The position numbers were made by a program, and so were the translations under genes. From positions 62,001-126,000 of the forward strand of contig UCMT01000005.1 in the NCBI GenBank assembly GCA_900473795.1: DNA of 64,000 bases, read 5' to 3'. Below, piece after piece: positions 52,509 to 61,558 of this stretch. The stretch comes from Hyphomicrobiales bacterium (GTDB lineage Bacteria > Pseudomonadota > Alphaproteobacteria > Rhizobiales > Rhizobiaceae). Numbering within the stretch: the first letter of the stretch is position 1; each line of letters starts with the position of its first letter. Under the pieces are notes generated by a model. The model saw nothing but the letters and a program-made list of their open reading frames with translations, was not told the origin of the DNA and ran no database searches.

Positions 52509-53261
52509 ATGCTGACTTCGCAACGGCGGGCGCTGATTTCCGCAAGGCTTGCCAGTGACGGGCAAGTGGTTGCCGGGGAACTGGCGGCGGAACTGAACCT
52601 GTCGGAAGACACGATCAGGCGCGATCTGCGCGACATGGCGGCAGCCGGTCTTCTCAAACGTGTGCATGGCGGAGCGCTGCCGGTCACGCCGCCGCTTCCG
52701 GATCTGGAGGCCCGGCAGGCGATCTCGGCCGATGTCAAGAAACGCCTGGGGCGCAAGGCGGCGGAACTGGTACAGGCCGGACAGCTTGTCTTCCTCGACG
52801 GCGGCACCAGCAATGCCGAGATCGTCCGCGCCCTGCCCCGCGAGATGAAGCTGACGATCGCGACACACAGCCCGGTGATTGCAGCGCTGCTGGAAAAACA
52901 CCGGGCCGAGGTGATCCTGATCGGCGGCAGTCTCTACAAGCATTCGATGGTGGCGACCGGTGCTGCGGCGCTCGCCGCAATCGGCATGCTTCGCCCGGAC
53001 ATTTTCTTCCTTGGCGTTACCGCAATCCACCCCGCCCATGGGCTCTCGACCGGCGACTACGAGGAAGCCGCCATCAAGCGCGCCATCGCCGCCCGGTCGG
53101 CAGAGACCGTCGCGCTGCTGACGGAAGAAAAATTCAATGCCGTTTCGCCGCACCATATTGCCGGCATCGGCGAGATGGCGGGGCTGATCGTTCCCGCCGG
53201 CATGGCGGAAGAGGTCACCACGCCCTATCGGCAGGGCGGCGTCCGGATCATCGAGGCGTGA
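52509..53261 (+). CDS. DeoR family transcriptional regulator
   Basis: Protein of 250 residues. N-terminal HTH: LTSQRRALISARLASDGQV, LSEDTIRRDLRDMAAAGLL, KRVHGGALP. The effector domain has the sugar-phosphate-isomerase-like motif (VFLDGGTSNAEIVRALP, TGDYEEAAIKRAIAARS). DeoR repressors respond to phosphorylated sugars. Divergent from DUF4406; convergent with the asparaginase gene. Confidence 0.88.
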   Translation: MLTSQRRALISARLASDGQVVAGELAAELNLSEDTIRRDLRDMAAAGLLKRVHGGALPVTPPLPDLEARQAISADVKKRLGRKAAELVQAGQLVFLDGGTSNAEIVRALPREMKLTIATHSPVIAALLEKHRAEVILIGGSLYKHSMVATGAAALAAIGMLRPDIFFLGVTAIHPAHGLSTGDYEEAAIKRAIAARSAETVALLTEEKFNAVSPHHIAGIGEMAGLIVPAGMAEEVTTPYRQGGVRIIEA

Positions 53262-53267
53262 ACGGGA

Positions 53268-54275
53268 TCAGGCGGCGAAGGCCTCGGTCACGCGGACATC
53301 GCCGACATGGATGCCGTTCCAGTTCCTCATCGAATGGTTGGCCTGCGCCATCAGGCTGGCATGCAGTTCGAGCTCATCACGGAAGAAGCGGGCGAGTGTC
53401 GCAGCCACCATCGCCTCGGCGGCGCGCGTCGTGCCGTCCTCGCATTTGAGCGCAATCGCGATGCCTTGTTCGGGGATGGCAGCGCAGAACACGCCTTCGG
53501 CTCCGGTCTTGGCAAAGATGCGGCCGGGTGCCGTCTGCATCAGGCGGGTGCAGGCGCGCCTCGTACCGGCGACGTAGAAGGGTTCGGCCATGCAGGCCTC
53601 GACCAGCCGTCTCGACGCCTTCGCGCGCACCGGCTCCAGCCCGTCGCCCGTGACCATCTTGGCAAAGCCATGAGCAAGGCCCTTGAGCGGCACGGCATAG
53701 GTGGGGATCGAGCAGCCGTCGATGCCGCAATTGTCATGCGCGAGTGCGGCCCCGGTCAGGCCCTCCATCACGCCGCGAATTTCACGCTGCAGCGGATGGT
53801 CATAGGTCACGTAACCGGCCGTTTCCTCGCCGCTGTGGCAGCAGGCGCAGATGAAGCCGGCATGTTTGCCCGAGCAATTGTTGTGGAGTTGTGTCGGATA
53901 TTTGAGGGACCGCGCCTGTTCGATGATCGTATCCTGATTGAACGACCAGTGCTCGCCGCATTCGAGCGCCGAGACGTCCCTGCCGGCCGCCGCCAGCATC
54001 GCTGCGGCCAGCGCCACGTGCTCCGGCTCGCCGCTGTGCGACGAGCAGGCGAGCGCCAGTTCCTTGTCGCCGAACCCGTAGGCATCGGCGGCACCCGTCT
54101 CCATCAACGGCAGGGCCTGCATCGCCTTGCAGGCCGAGCGCGGGAAGACGGCCGCATCGGTCTCGCCCAGCGAAAAGACGGTTTTACCGGAACCATCGAC
54201 GGCAACCACCATGCCGCGATGACGGCTCTCCACCAGATTGCCGCGGGTGACTTCGACAAGGACCGGGTTCGACAT
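53268..54275 (-). CDS. L-asparaginase, Rhizobium etli type (class 3)
   Basis: Protein of 335 residues. The serine/lysine pair S47xxK50 (FPRSACKAMQALPL) and the SSHSGEPEH and NNCSGKHAGF blocks match R. etli-type asparaginases, which are unrelated in sequence to the E. coli enzymes and use a Ser-Lys tandem. It hydrolyses L-asparagine to aspartate and ammonia in the cytoplasm. Start 54275 (MSNPVLVEVTRG) follows GAGGG; an ATG at 54281 is also possible. Whether this copy is the inducible or constitutive enzyme cannot be told. Confidence 0.88.
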   Translation of the reverse strand: MSNPVLVEVTRGNLVESRHRGMVVAVDGSGKTVFSLGETDAAVFPRSACKAMQALPLMETGAADAYGFGDKELALACSSHSGEPEHVALAAAMLAAAGRDVSALECGEHWSFNQDTIIEQARSLKYPTQLHNNCSGKHAGFICACCHSGEETAGYVTYDHPLQREIRGVMEGLTGAALAHDNCGIDGCSIPTYAVPLKGLAHGFAKMVTGDGLEPVRAKASRRLVEACMAEPFYVAGTRRACTRLMQTAPGRIFAKTGAEGVFCAAIPEQGIAIALKCEDGTTRAAEAMVAATLARFFRDELELHASLMAQANHSMRNWNGIHVGDVRVTEAFAA

Positions 54276-54351
54276 GCTCATGCCCTCAAAAATCCAATTT
54301 CTGCCTGTGTCTTTAGACCAAGATCGCGCAACACAAAACCCGGACCCGCCC

Positions 54352-55089
54352 ATGAAATTTCTTCGCAGGCTGCTTCTCGCCTTCCTGTTCATCTATCTCC
54401 TGCCGGCGCTCGCTTCAGCCGGATGGTGGTACGTCAAGGAAAGGCCGGGTAGCTGGCGGGAGGCTGACTGGTCGTCGGCCAACATCCTGCCGAAGCCGAG
54501 CGGCGACAAGGCGGCGGCGATCTATGTTTTCTCCGCCACCACCGGCGGCATGAAGGGTGCCATCGCCAGCCATTCCTGGATCGTCACCAAGGGACAGGGC
54601 GACACGACCTATAACCGCTATGACAAGGTCGGCTGGGGTTCGCCCATCCGTCGCAACGGCTACCCCGCCGACGCCAGATGGTATTCCAACACGCCGCACC
54701 TGGTCGTCAGCGTAAAGGGCGAGGAGGCGGCGCGGCTGATCCCGAAAATCGAGAAGGCCATCCAGTCCTACCCTTATTCCAAACCCGGTGCCTACCGCAT
54801 CTGGCCGGGACCGAACTCCAATACCTTCGTCGCCCACGTGCTGCGTTCCGTGCCGGAACTGGGCGCCATATTGCCGCCCGACGCCGTCGGACGCGACTAT
54901 CTGCCGGAAGGCAAGCTGTTTGCGATCGACGCCGATGGGCTCGACATGCATGCAACGCTTTACGGATTGCTGGGGATTTCTGCCGGCATGCGCAGCGGAC
55001 TGGAGGTGCATGTCCTGGGCCTGGTCGCCGGCATCGACATCATGCGCCCGGCGATCAAGATACCGGCGTTGGGAAGGTTCGGGGTGTAA
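54352..55089 (+). CDS. DUF3750 exported protein
   Basis: Protein of 245 residues. A signal anchor (LLLAFLFIYLLPALASAGWW) is followed by YVFSATTGGMKGAIASHSWI, KVGWGSPIRRNGYPADARWY and GAYRIWPGPNSNTFVAHVLR, the DUF3750 blocks. Function unknown; it probably sits on the periplasmic side. It is divergent from the asparaginase gene, 76 bases away. Confidence 0.83.
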   Translation: MKFLRRLLLAFLFIYLLPALASAGWWYVKERPGSWREADWSSANILPKPSGDKAAAIYVFSATTGGMKGAIASHSWIVTKGQGDTTYNRYDKVGWGSPIRRNGYPADARWYSNTPHLVVSVKGEEAARLIPKIEKAIQSYPYSKPGAYRIWPGPNSNTFVAHVLRSVPELGAILPPDAVGRDYLPEGKLFAIDADGLDMHATLYGLLGISAGMRSGLEVHVLGLVAGIDIMRPAIKIPALGRFGV

Positions 55090-55122
55090 CGCCTAGAGCT
55101 TCTGGAATGCAGACAAGCAAAA

Positions 55123-55143
55123 AGGGCCGCCCAAGGCGGCCCT
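55123..55143 (-). terminator. Terminator downstream of the 24-codon gene
   Basis: On the minus strand AGGGCCGCC-ttg-GGCGGCCCT is followed by TTTTGCTTG. It lies 65 bases after the stop of the small gene at 55208-55282 and may also end transcripts of the quinone oxidoreductase gene. Confidence 0.75.
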
Positions 55144-55207
55144 CCATGAGTTTTGGCCAGGTAACGGGCCCGGACCGCATCAAGGTGCGACCCGCAGGAA
55201 GGCTGGG

Positions 55208-55282
55208 TCAGAACGAGGGTTGCCTCATTTCTGCCACCACAATTCCCATGTCCGTTACGAGGTTCGAAAGCTCATTAGACAC
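55208..55282 (-). CDS. Candidate 24-residue protein, GTG start
   Basis: Too short for ordinary gene calling. The minus strand reads GTG-TCT-AAT... giving MSNELSNLVTDMGIVVAEMR then QPSF and TGA. The ribosome site GGAAGGTGATCC, almost fully complementary to the 16S 3-prime end, lies 7 bases (from GGAAGG) upstream. A terminator hairpin with T-run follows at 55143-55123. TTGCAA and TACCTT spaced 16 bases apart upstream could be its promoter. No family recognised; it could also be a leader peptide or part of a small RNA. It lies 88 bases after the quinone oxidoreductase stop, on the same strand. Confidence 0.5.
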   Translation of the reverse strand: MSNELSNLVTDMGIVVAEMRQPSF

Positions 55283-55369
55283 TGGATCACCTTCCTTTCT
55301 TTACGTTGAAGATGACCTGAAGGTAGTCCGATTCGTGCCGATTGCAAGGGCGGCGATCTTAGACTTTAG

Positions 55370-56368
55370 CTACAACGTCATGACGATCTTGCCGATGTGA
55401 TCGCCGGCCTCCATCAGCCGATGCGCCTCGACAACGTTCGAGAACGGCACCACGGCGTGCATCACCGGGGCGACATCACCCTCGTCCAGGAGTGGCCAGA
55501 CGTTGTCCATGAGATCGTCGCGGATCGCCTCCTTCTCCACCGCCGTGCGCGGCCGCATCGCCGAGCCCATGACGTGCAGACGCTTGCCGAGGATCGGCGC
55601 GATATTGGCTTTTTCCACCGAGGCACCGCCGAGGAAGGCGATGATCGACAGGCGGCCGTCCTTGGCGAGAGAGGCGATGTTGCGGTCGAAATAGGGGGCG
55701 CCGACCATATCGAGGATGACATCGACGCCGCGGCCGCCGGTTTCCTCGAGGATGACCGCCTTGAAATCCTCTTCGCGATAGTTGATCGCCCGCCGCGCGC
55801 CGAGCGAGACGCAGGCATCGCACTTATCCTTTGCTCCGGCGGTGACGAAAACCTCGGCCCCGAAGGCGCGGGCAAGCTGGATGGCCGTGGTGCCGATGCC
55901 GCTCGAGCCGCCATGGATGAGGATCTTCTCGCCTTCCACCAGATCGGCCATCTGGAAGACATTGGCCCAGACGGTGAAGAAGGTTTCCGGCAGGGCTGCG
56001 GCGCGGGCCGCGTCATAGCCCCTCGGCCAAGGCAAAGCCTGCGTCGCCGGCAGGGCGCAGAATTCGGCATACCCGCCGCCATTGGCAAGGCCACAGACCT
56101 TGTCTCCGATGGCAAATCCCTCAGCCCCCTCGCCCATTGCCACCACTTCGCCGGCAACCTCGAGCCCGAGGATCGGGCTTGCGCCCGGCGGCGGCGGATA
56201 GTGGCCCTGCCGCTGCAGCACATCCGGGCGATTGACGCCGGACGCCTCGACTCGGATCAGGATGTCGCCGGGCCGGATCTCAGGCAGCGGACCGCGCGCC
56301 AGCACCATCTTTTCCGGCCCGCCCGGAGACGGAAGATCGACATAGGTCATTTCGGTCGGCAGGGTCAC
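55370..56368 (-). CDS. NAD(P)H quinone oxidoreductase, PIG3/zinc-independent MDR type
   Basis: Medium-chain reductase of 332 residues. [20 protein letters not shown] is the PIG3-family motif. [20 protein letters not shown] and [22 protein letters not shown] (NADPH site) follow. There are no zinc cysteines. It reduces quinones with NADPH. The start at 56368 follows GAGGAGATGACCC. It is followed by the small gene at 55208 and its terminator. Confidence 0.9.
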   Translation of the reverse strand: MTLPTEMTYVDLPSPGGPEKMVLARGPLPEIRPGDILIRVEASGVNRPDVLQRQGHYPPPPGASPILGLEVAGEVVAMGEGAEGFAIGDKVCGLANGGGYAEFCALPATQALPWPRGYDAARAAALPETFFTVWANVFQMADLVEGEKILIHGGSSGIGTTAIQLARAFGAEVFVTAGAKDKCDACVSLGARRAINYREEDFKAVILEETGGRGVDVILDMVGAPYFDRNIASLAKDGRLSIIAFLGGASVEKANIAPILGKRLHVMGSAMRPRTAVEKEAIRDDLMDNVWPLLDEGDVAPVMHAVVPFSNVVEAHRLMEAGDHIGKIVMTL

Positions 56369-56436
56369 GGGTCATCTCCTCGCATTCTAGATGGCGATTT
56401 ATCTAGCGCGGGAACGCAGAACGGCAAAGCGGCATT

Positions 56437-57267
56437 CTAAGCGTCCTGTGGTCGCGTCTCGCGCCCCAGAAAGGCGACGATTAGGGCCGCGACCTTTGCC
56501 GGATCTTCCCAATGCGGGTTATGACCGTGACCTTCGAGAACGATGCTTTCAGCGTTTTCGAAAGCATCCGCCAGCGCCCGCCTGTGGCCGGCATCAAACA
56601 GCGCATCATCGCTACCGCCGATGCAGAGTGCCGGACATGCCACCTGCCGCGCTATGTGGGTGAGGTCGGTGTCCGCAAACCCACGCAGAATACCGTGCCA
56701 TATGGAAGCCGGAATTGCCGCTGCCTCGGCGCGCATCCGCGCCAGAAATACGGCATCGACTGCTCGCCGGCAGGCATGCCAATCGTCAAAGAAGGAATCG
56801 CCCGGATCGATCGGATCGGTCAGCGTTTCGATCTCGCGCGATATGCTGATGTCAGGCGGAAATTGCGGCCGCAGCGTGCCGGAAATCGTCACCAGGCTTG
56901 TCAGTTCATTTTGAAACCGCGCAGCAAGATCAATCCCGATCATCGCCCCCATCGAATGGCCGACGATGGCAAAACGCTCAAGCCCGAGCGCCTGCACCAA
57001 GGCACGGACATCCGTGGCAAAATCCGAGACATGCAACCCTTCCCCCGGTGCTGAACCGCCATGCCCCGGCATATCGGGAATGACCAGCCGATATCCGCCG
57101 AGCCGGGGGATCATCAGGGAAAAGCTGCGGCTCGAATCCGTATAGCCGTGGAGCAGCAGCAGCGCCGGTCCCGGACCGCCGCTGTCGACGTAGGCCAGCC
57201 GCCGGCCATCGGGCAAATGCATGACGTGCTTGCGTCCAGCCCAGCCCTCCTGATCGACGGCCGTCAC
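56437..57267 (-). CDS. Alpha/beta hydrolase coupled to the choline-binding protein gene
   Basis: Protein of 276 residues. Nucleophile S105 (AIVGHSMGAMIG), acid likely in CIGGSDDALFDAG and histidine in EGHGHNPHWED. The oxyanion region is LLLLHGYTDSSRSF. The GTG start overlaps the stop of the choX-like gene as GTGA, so the hydrolase is translated with it. It could hydrolyse a choline ester or another ligand of the transport system, which is inference. Confidence 0.85.
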   Translation of the reverse strand: MTAVDQEGWAGRKHVMHLPDGRRLAYVDSGGPGPALLLLHGYTDSSRSFSLMIPRLGGYRLVIPDMPGHGGSAPGEGLHVSDFATDVRALVQALGLERFAIVGHSMGAMIGIDLAARFQNELTSLVTISGTLRPQFPPDISISREIETLTDPIDPGDSFFDDWHACRRAVDAVFLARMRAEAAAIPASIWHGILRGFADTDLTHIARQVACPALCIGGSDDALFDAGHRRALADAFENAESIVLEGHGHNPHWEDPAKVAALIVAFLGRETRPQDA

Positions 57268-58199
57268 GGAAGAAGCTTCGCCCTGACGGCGGCGAGAGCC
57301 GGCTGACCGTCAAAGGTCGTGACGCCGTCGAGCCAGGCGTCAAGCCGCTCGGCTTCGCCGGCAATTGCCTTCAGCCCGGCCTCTTCCGGCGGCAGGCCGT
57401 CAGTCATCAGATAACCCATGCCCCTGTTTTCGAACGCTATGTCGAAAGAGAGGTTTTCGAGCAGCTTTGCCACATTGGGGCATTCCTGCAGGTAGCCCTT
57501 ACGCACCTGCGTCGAGACAGTTGCTGCGCCGAAATCCGGGCCATAGAACTTGTCGCCGCCGGTCAGATATTTCATGTCGATCACGGTGTTCATCGGATGC
57601 GGCGCCCAGCCCTGAAAGACGATGAAGGCCTTGTCCTTGATGTGGCGGTTGACCTCGGCGAGCATGCCCTGCTCGCTCGATTCCACCACTTCCCAATCGG
57701 AGAGACCCAACGCCGGATCCTTGATGGCGTCCAACATCAGCTGGTTCGAGCCCGGCTCGATGCCATAGAGCTTCTTTTCGAACTGATCGGGAAACTTCTG
57801 CAGGTCGGCGAAATCCTTGACGCCCGCATCCCAGACATAGGCCGGAACGGCGAAGGTGTATTTCGCGCCGGTGAGGTTGGTCCGGACATCCTCGACCGAA
57901 CCGTCCTCCTTGTATGGTTTGTAATAGGCGATCATCGCCGGGTCCCAATAACCGAGGAATACGTCGAGATCCTTGTTCTTCAGGCTGAGGTAAATCACGT
58001 CGATGCCGAGCAGCGTGCTTTGCGGCTCGTATCCGAGAGCCTTCAGGAGCGTCATGCCGACGCCGGTCGTGAAGGCGAGATCATTCCAACCGGGCTCTGC
58101 CATGCGCACGACCTTGCAGCTTTCGGGATCGGCGGCCAGCACCGGCGTGGCGGCGGCGAGGAGCATGAATGTCAGACCTGCTTTCCGATGTTGCGGCAC
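57264..58199 (-). CDS. choX: Choline ABC transporter substrate-binding protein (ChoX-like)
   Basis: Protein of 311 residues from a GTG start at 58199 with AGGAG 7 bases upstream; the longer frame to 58241 would lose it. The signal peptide is PQHRKAGLTFMLLAAATPVLA, cleaved before ADPESC. VRMAEPGWNDLAFTTGVGMT, DVFLGYWDPAMIAYYKP and KAFIVFQGWAPHPMNTVIDM match ChoX/ProX-like proteins that bind choline through aromatic residues. In S. meliloti choX precedes the ATPase and permease genes; here they are absent and a hydrolase follows. Controlled probably by the divergent TetR gene. Confidence 0.82.
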   Translation of the reverse strand: MPQHRKAGLTFMLLAAATPVLAADPESCKVVRMAEPGWNDLAFTTGVGMTLLKALGYEPQSTLLGIDVIYLSLKNKDLDVFLGYWDPAMIAYYKPYKEDGSVEDVRTNLTGAKYTFAVPAYVWDAGVKDFADLQKFPDQFEKKLYGIEPGSNQLMLDAIKDPALGLSDWEVVESSEQGMLAEVNRHIKDKAFIVFQGWAPHPMNTVIDMKYLTGGDKFYGPDFGAATVSTQVRKGYLQECPNVAKLLENLSFDIAFENRGMGYLMTDGLPPEEAGLKAIAGEAERLDAWLDGVTTFDGQPALAAVRAKLLP

Positions 58200-58213
58200 A
58201 TCGCGACTCCTTT

Positions 58214-58247
58214 TGACCGTTTGGTCATTTAACTGACCCATTGGTCA
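58214..58247. promoter_or_regulatory. Twin TetR operators TGACC-N4-GGTCA
   Basis: TGACC-gttt-GGTCA at 58214-58227 and TGACC-catt-GGTCA at 58234-58247: two identical dyads exactly 20 bp apart, i.e. on the same face of the helix. They lie just upstream of the choX-like gene and the divergent BetI-like regulator. Confidence 0.7.
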
Positions 58248-58301
58248 ATATTTGATCTTTCCGGTAAATTTGTCAATGTGGGAATCGAAGGAGACCCCGA
58301 A

Positions 58302-58889
58302 ATGAAATTGACGAAGATCAGCGAGATCAGACGCAAGGAGTTGCGGCAGGCAGCCTTCGAGGTACTGCAGCAGGAGGGCATGGCCGGGGCGACACTGGAG
58401 AAAGTGGCGACCCATGCCGGCGCCTCCAAGGGCATCGTGCTGCACTACTTCCGCAACAAGCAGGACCTGTTCGAACAGGCCATGCGCGAGGCAAATGCGT
58501 CGCTCAGAGATGCGGTCAACGCCCGCCTCAACCGGGCAAGGACGCCGCATGAACGCCTGGAGGCGATCATCGAGGGCAATTTCGAGGAGCGCTTCTTTCG
58601 CCCCTCTATCTGCCATGCGTGGTTGTCGCTCTGCGCCGAGGTGCCGCGCGAACCGCAACTCGCCCGGATACAAAAGGTTATCCATGCGCGCATGCGCTCA
58701 AACCTGATGTCGGCCCTCGTCCATCTCCTGCCGAGAAACGAGTGCAATGCGGTGGCGCTTGCAATCACGGCGCTGATCGACGGACTCTGGTTGCGGCTGG
58801 GCCTGCAATCGGAAGGCCTGACGCGGGAAATGGCACTTGCACAAATGAAGGATTATCTGACCCACCGTATTCCGCGCACCGGCGATTGA
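58302..58889 (+). CDS. BetI-like TetR family regulator
   Basis: Protein of 195 residues. The HTH (FEVLQQEGMAGATLEKVATH, AGASKGIVLHYFRNKQDLFE) and the ligand domain with SICHAWLSLCAEVPREPQLA and IDGLWLRLGLQSEGLT match BetI-type repressors. It is divergent from the choX-like gene and distinct from the BetI at 62254, so the genome has two choline-type regulators. Start 58302 chosen because GTG at 58278 lies in the promoter region. Confidence 0.85.
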   Translation: MKLTKISEIRRKELRQAAFEVLQQEGMAGATLEKVATHAGASKGIVLHYFRNKQDLFEQAMREANASLRDAVNARLNRARTPHERLEAIIEGNFEERFFRPSICHAWLSLCAEVPREPQLARIQKVIHARMRSNLMSALVHLLPRNECNAVALAITALIDGLWLRLGLQSEGLTREMALAQMKDYLTHRIPRTGD

Positions 58890-59121
58890 ACATTGCGGCA
58901 AGCGTATCAAGGCGGCAAACGGCTCTGCATCATGGCAAAATTACGCCAGGCAAGGCCTTGCAAAAATTAAGTTTCTTTAATTTGAACGATGCAGAAGCCG
59001 GCTCTAGCTTCGTCCTCGAAACCGGGAGACGCCGGCGGTCCTCCCAGCCGCGACGCGACGGATCCGGACGGTTTCACGACAGGCGGTCCACCAGGCAGGG
59101 GACCAACAAAGGACGACACCC

Positions 59122-59379
59122 ATGCGTGCTCTTCTGACCTCATTGACCATCATCTCCGCCCTCTCCCTCTCGTCAGCCGCATTCGCGGCCAGCACCACGA
59201 CCGGCACCATCCGCGCCCTCGACACCAAGGCGATGACGCTGACACTGAAGAACGGCACACGCTACATGTTACCCGCCGGCTTCAGGAACCCGGGCCTGAA
59301 GGTCGGCGAAAGGGTCACGGTTGCCTATGAGATGATCGGCAAGAAGCACCAGGCAACGGCAATCACGCCGGTGCAGTGA
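59122..59379 (+). CDS. DUF1344 secreted protein
   Basis: Protein of 85 residues: signal peptide MRALLTSLTIISALSLSSAA with cleavage near AFA-AST, then a small beta domain (TTTGTIRALDTKAMTLTLKN, GLKVGERVTVAYEMIG) of the DUF1344 family. These small periplasmic proteins are common in rhizobia; function unknown. Confidence 0.85.
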   Translation: MRALLTSLTIISALSLSSAAFAASTTTGTIRALDTKAMTLTLKNGTRYMLPAGFRNPGLKVGERVTVAYEMIGKKHQATAITPVQ

Positions 59380-59416
59380 CGCGCGGATCGTCGCATGAGT
59401 TTCCCGATCGCGGCTA

Positions 59417-59520
59417 CTGCATAATTCCTTAAATCGGAATCGATTTAAGGTCAAAATTATGCAGCAGATCAAAGTGTTACAGCGACCTTTTGCGCGTCTG
59501 AAAGACGCGCGGCGCTGTAG
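59417..59520. repeat. Nested-hairpin intergenic repeat, copy 2
   Basis: 104 bases starting CTGCATAATTCCTTAAATCG. Perfect dyads: CCTTAAATCG-gaat-CGATTTAAGG and GCGCGTCT-gaa-AGACGCGC, the latter enclosed by TACAGCG / CGCTGTA. Best-preserved copy of the family at 25691-25791. Confidence 0.8.
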
Positions 59521-59540
59521 ACGCTTTGGGCTCATGCAGA

Positions 59541-59582
59541 AACGGGCCGGAATCCATGAGGGGTTCCGGCCCGTTTTCTTTT
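59541..59582. terminator. Strong terminator hairpin
   Basis: AACGGGCCGGAA-tccatgagggg-TTCCGGCCCGTT followed by TTCTTTTC. It is on the plus strand between the DUF1344/repeat region and the end of the convergent EAL-GGDEF gene, and may serve both. Confidence 0.8.
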
Positions 59583-59601
59583 CAGCCGTCGCCGCCGGCG
59601 A

Positions 59602-61404
59602 TCAGAACGCCACGCCACCGAATGTATCGAAGACCAGACCTGTTTCGCTCTCCTTTGCCCGGCTTTTGATTTCGGCAATGCGGGCGCTGACGGCCTGGGC
59701 ATCGGAAAAGACGAAGCCTTCCGGCAGGATCAGCACCGCGATCGAGCAGCGCATCAAGGGGAAGATCGTAGCTTCGCCACCGCGGCCGTGGCCGGTCATG
59801 CAGCCTGCCTGCTGATGTTGCTGCGAATAGAGCTGGCGGACGTCGCTGCAGAACTCGGACAGAACCCGAGTCAACACAGCGCCCACCTCCCCCTGCGTCC
59901 AGCCGTGGACGCCGATGAAGAAATCATCGCCGCCGACATGGCCCAGAAACTTTTCCTCGCCGATGAAATGCCGGCGCATCAGGGCTGCAAACAGCGAGAT
60001 GGCGAGGTCGCCTTTCTGGAAACCGTATTGATCGTTGAAAGGCTTGAAGCTGTCGAAGTCGCAATAGCAGAAATAGCGGGCTTCATCGCCATCGAGCACA
60101 GCGTCCTGCACGTAATCGCGGATGGCGCGGTTACCGGGCAGGCCGGTCAGCGGGTTCTGTTCCTGGGCATTCTTCAATTGCTTTTCGCCGATGATCTTCA
60201 GAAGCGACGAGGCCGACAGCACGCCGGCATAGCGCATGTTTTCCGTCAGAATGACGCAGTCGCTGCCGTCCATACCGGCAAAGATCTTCAGCATTTCGTC
60301 GGCCGGCGTTTCCAGATCGGCTATCGGCGCCGGACTGACGAAATGCGAGATGTGGCGCTGGTACATATGGTTCTTCAAAAGGTCGCGGCCGAAGGGATGA
60401 TAGATCATCTCCTTGACGTGATACTCGTGCAGGACGCCACGCGGCTCGCCATTGGCGTTGAGCACCGGAAAGAAACTGCGCTGCGGCGACCGGCGGAACA
60501 GTTCGAACACCGAATCCAGATCGTCGTTTTCCCGCAGCGCCGGAACCTGCTCGATCTGCTTGCGGATGAGGATGCTGTCGAGTGAGGTCGAGTGGCGGCG
60601 CGCGCCGGCGCTCTGCTCCAGATGCGGATAGGTCGGCTGCAGATCGGCCAAATGCACCGTCGGGCGGGCGACGAAATAGCCCTGGACGAGATCGCAGCCA
60701 AGATCGCGGCAGGTGGCGAATTCCGCCGCAGTCTCGACGCCCTCGGCAATGACGCGGGTGCCGAGCACATGGGCGGTATTGACCGTATGGCGCACGAGAT
60801 GGCGCTTGCGCGGGCTGGCTTCGATGCCGGAGATGAAATGCCGGTCGATCTTCACGTAATCCACCGGCTGGTCGCAGAGCAGCTTCAACCCGTTGAATCC
60901 GACGCCGAAATCGTCGATCGCCAGCTTGAAGCCGGCAAGCCGCAGGCGTTTCATCAGTTCTGAAAAATCCGGCATCTTGCCGCTGTCGAAGCGCTCGGAA
61001 AGTTCAAAACAGATCGACGACGGCGGGATGTTGGCGCGCTTCAGGTGAGTGCCGAGCCGCTCGACGAGATCACCCTCCAGCCCGATCAGGCGGCTGTCGA
61101 AATTGACGAACAGGGTCCGCGAAGCGAAATCCGGCAGGCTGGCGAAACCGGCGAAGGCACGGGTGTTGATCATGTGCTCGAGCGCCATGAGTTGCCCCGC
61201 CGCCTCCGCCTTGTCGAGCAGTTCGAGCGGCGACTTGAAACCCAGCCGTTCGAAGCCACGCATCAGGGTTTCGTAACCGAAAACGGCACCGGTTGCGATC
61301 TCGGCAATCGGCTGGAAAGCGTTCTCGATCGCGAGCTTCGCCGGATTGACGATCTGATCGTCGCCGAAGCGGCGCAGGGAGAGCATTTCGGCGGCGGCGG
61401 ACAT
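59602..61404 (-). CDS. EAL-CBS-GGDEF protein
   Basis: Protein of 600 residues. N-terminal EAL domain at about 20-255 (FGYETLMRGFERLG, AIDDFGVGFNGLKLL, EGVETAAEFATCRDLG), CBS-like pair at about 280-415 (REND... to ILTENMRYAGVLSASSLL), GGDEF domain at about 425-595. The GGDEF motif reads GGDDF, and EAL reads ETL; both variants are sometimes active. CBS domains usually bind adenine nucleotides. Domain order is the reverse of the protein at 43346. It is cytoplasmic. Confidence 0.85.
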   Translation of the reverse strand: MSAAAEMLSLRRFGDDQIVNPAKLAIENAFQPIAEIATGAVFGYETLMRGFERLGFKSPLELLDKAEAAGQLMALEHMINTRAFAGFASLPDFASRTLFVNFDSRLIGLEGDLVERLGTHLKRANIPPSSICFELSERFDSGKMPDFSELMKRLRLAGFKLAIDDFGVGFNGLKLLCDQPVDYVKIDRHFISGIEASPRKRHLVRHTVNTAHVLGTRVIAEGVETAAEFATCRDLGCDLVQGYFVARPTVHLADLQPTYPHLEQSAGARRHSTSLDSILIRKQIEQVPALRENDDLDSVFELFRRSPQRSFFPVLNANGEPRGVLHEYHVKEMIYHPFGRDLLKNHMYQRHISHFVSPAPIADLETPADEMLKIFAGMDGSDCVILTENMRYAGVLSASSLLKIIGEKQLKNAQEQNPLTGLPGNRAIRDYVQDAVLDGDEARYFCYCDFDSFKPFNDQYGFQKGDLAISLFAALMRRHFIGEEKFLGHVGGDDFFIGVHGWTQGEVGAVLTRVLSEFCSDVRQLYSQQHQQAGCMTGHGRGGEATIFPLMRCSIAVLILPEGFVFSDAQAVSARIAEIKSRAKESETGLVFDTFGGVAF

Positions 61405-61558
61405 GCGCGGACTCCGGATCGGAAATAAGATTGCGCAAAAGATCGCTTCCGGGCTTAACTTTTCCGTTTCCCCAGCGTGACAGTTTTGTGAAAGTTCAAT
61501 GACTGCCGTGAGTTAGCCGCAAGGCACAACCACTTTTTCCAAGCGGCAAAAACCGCTG

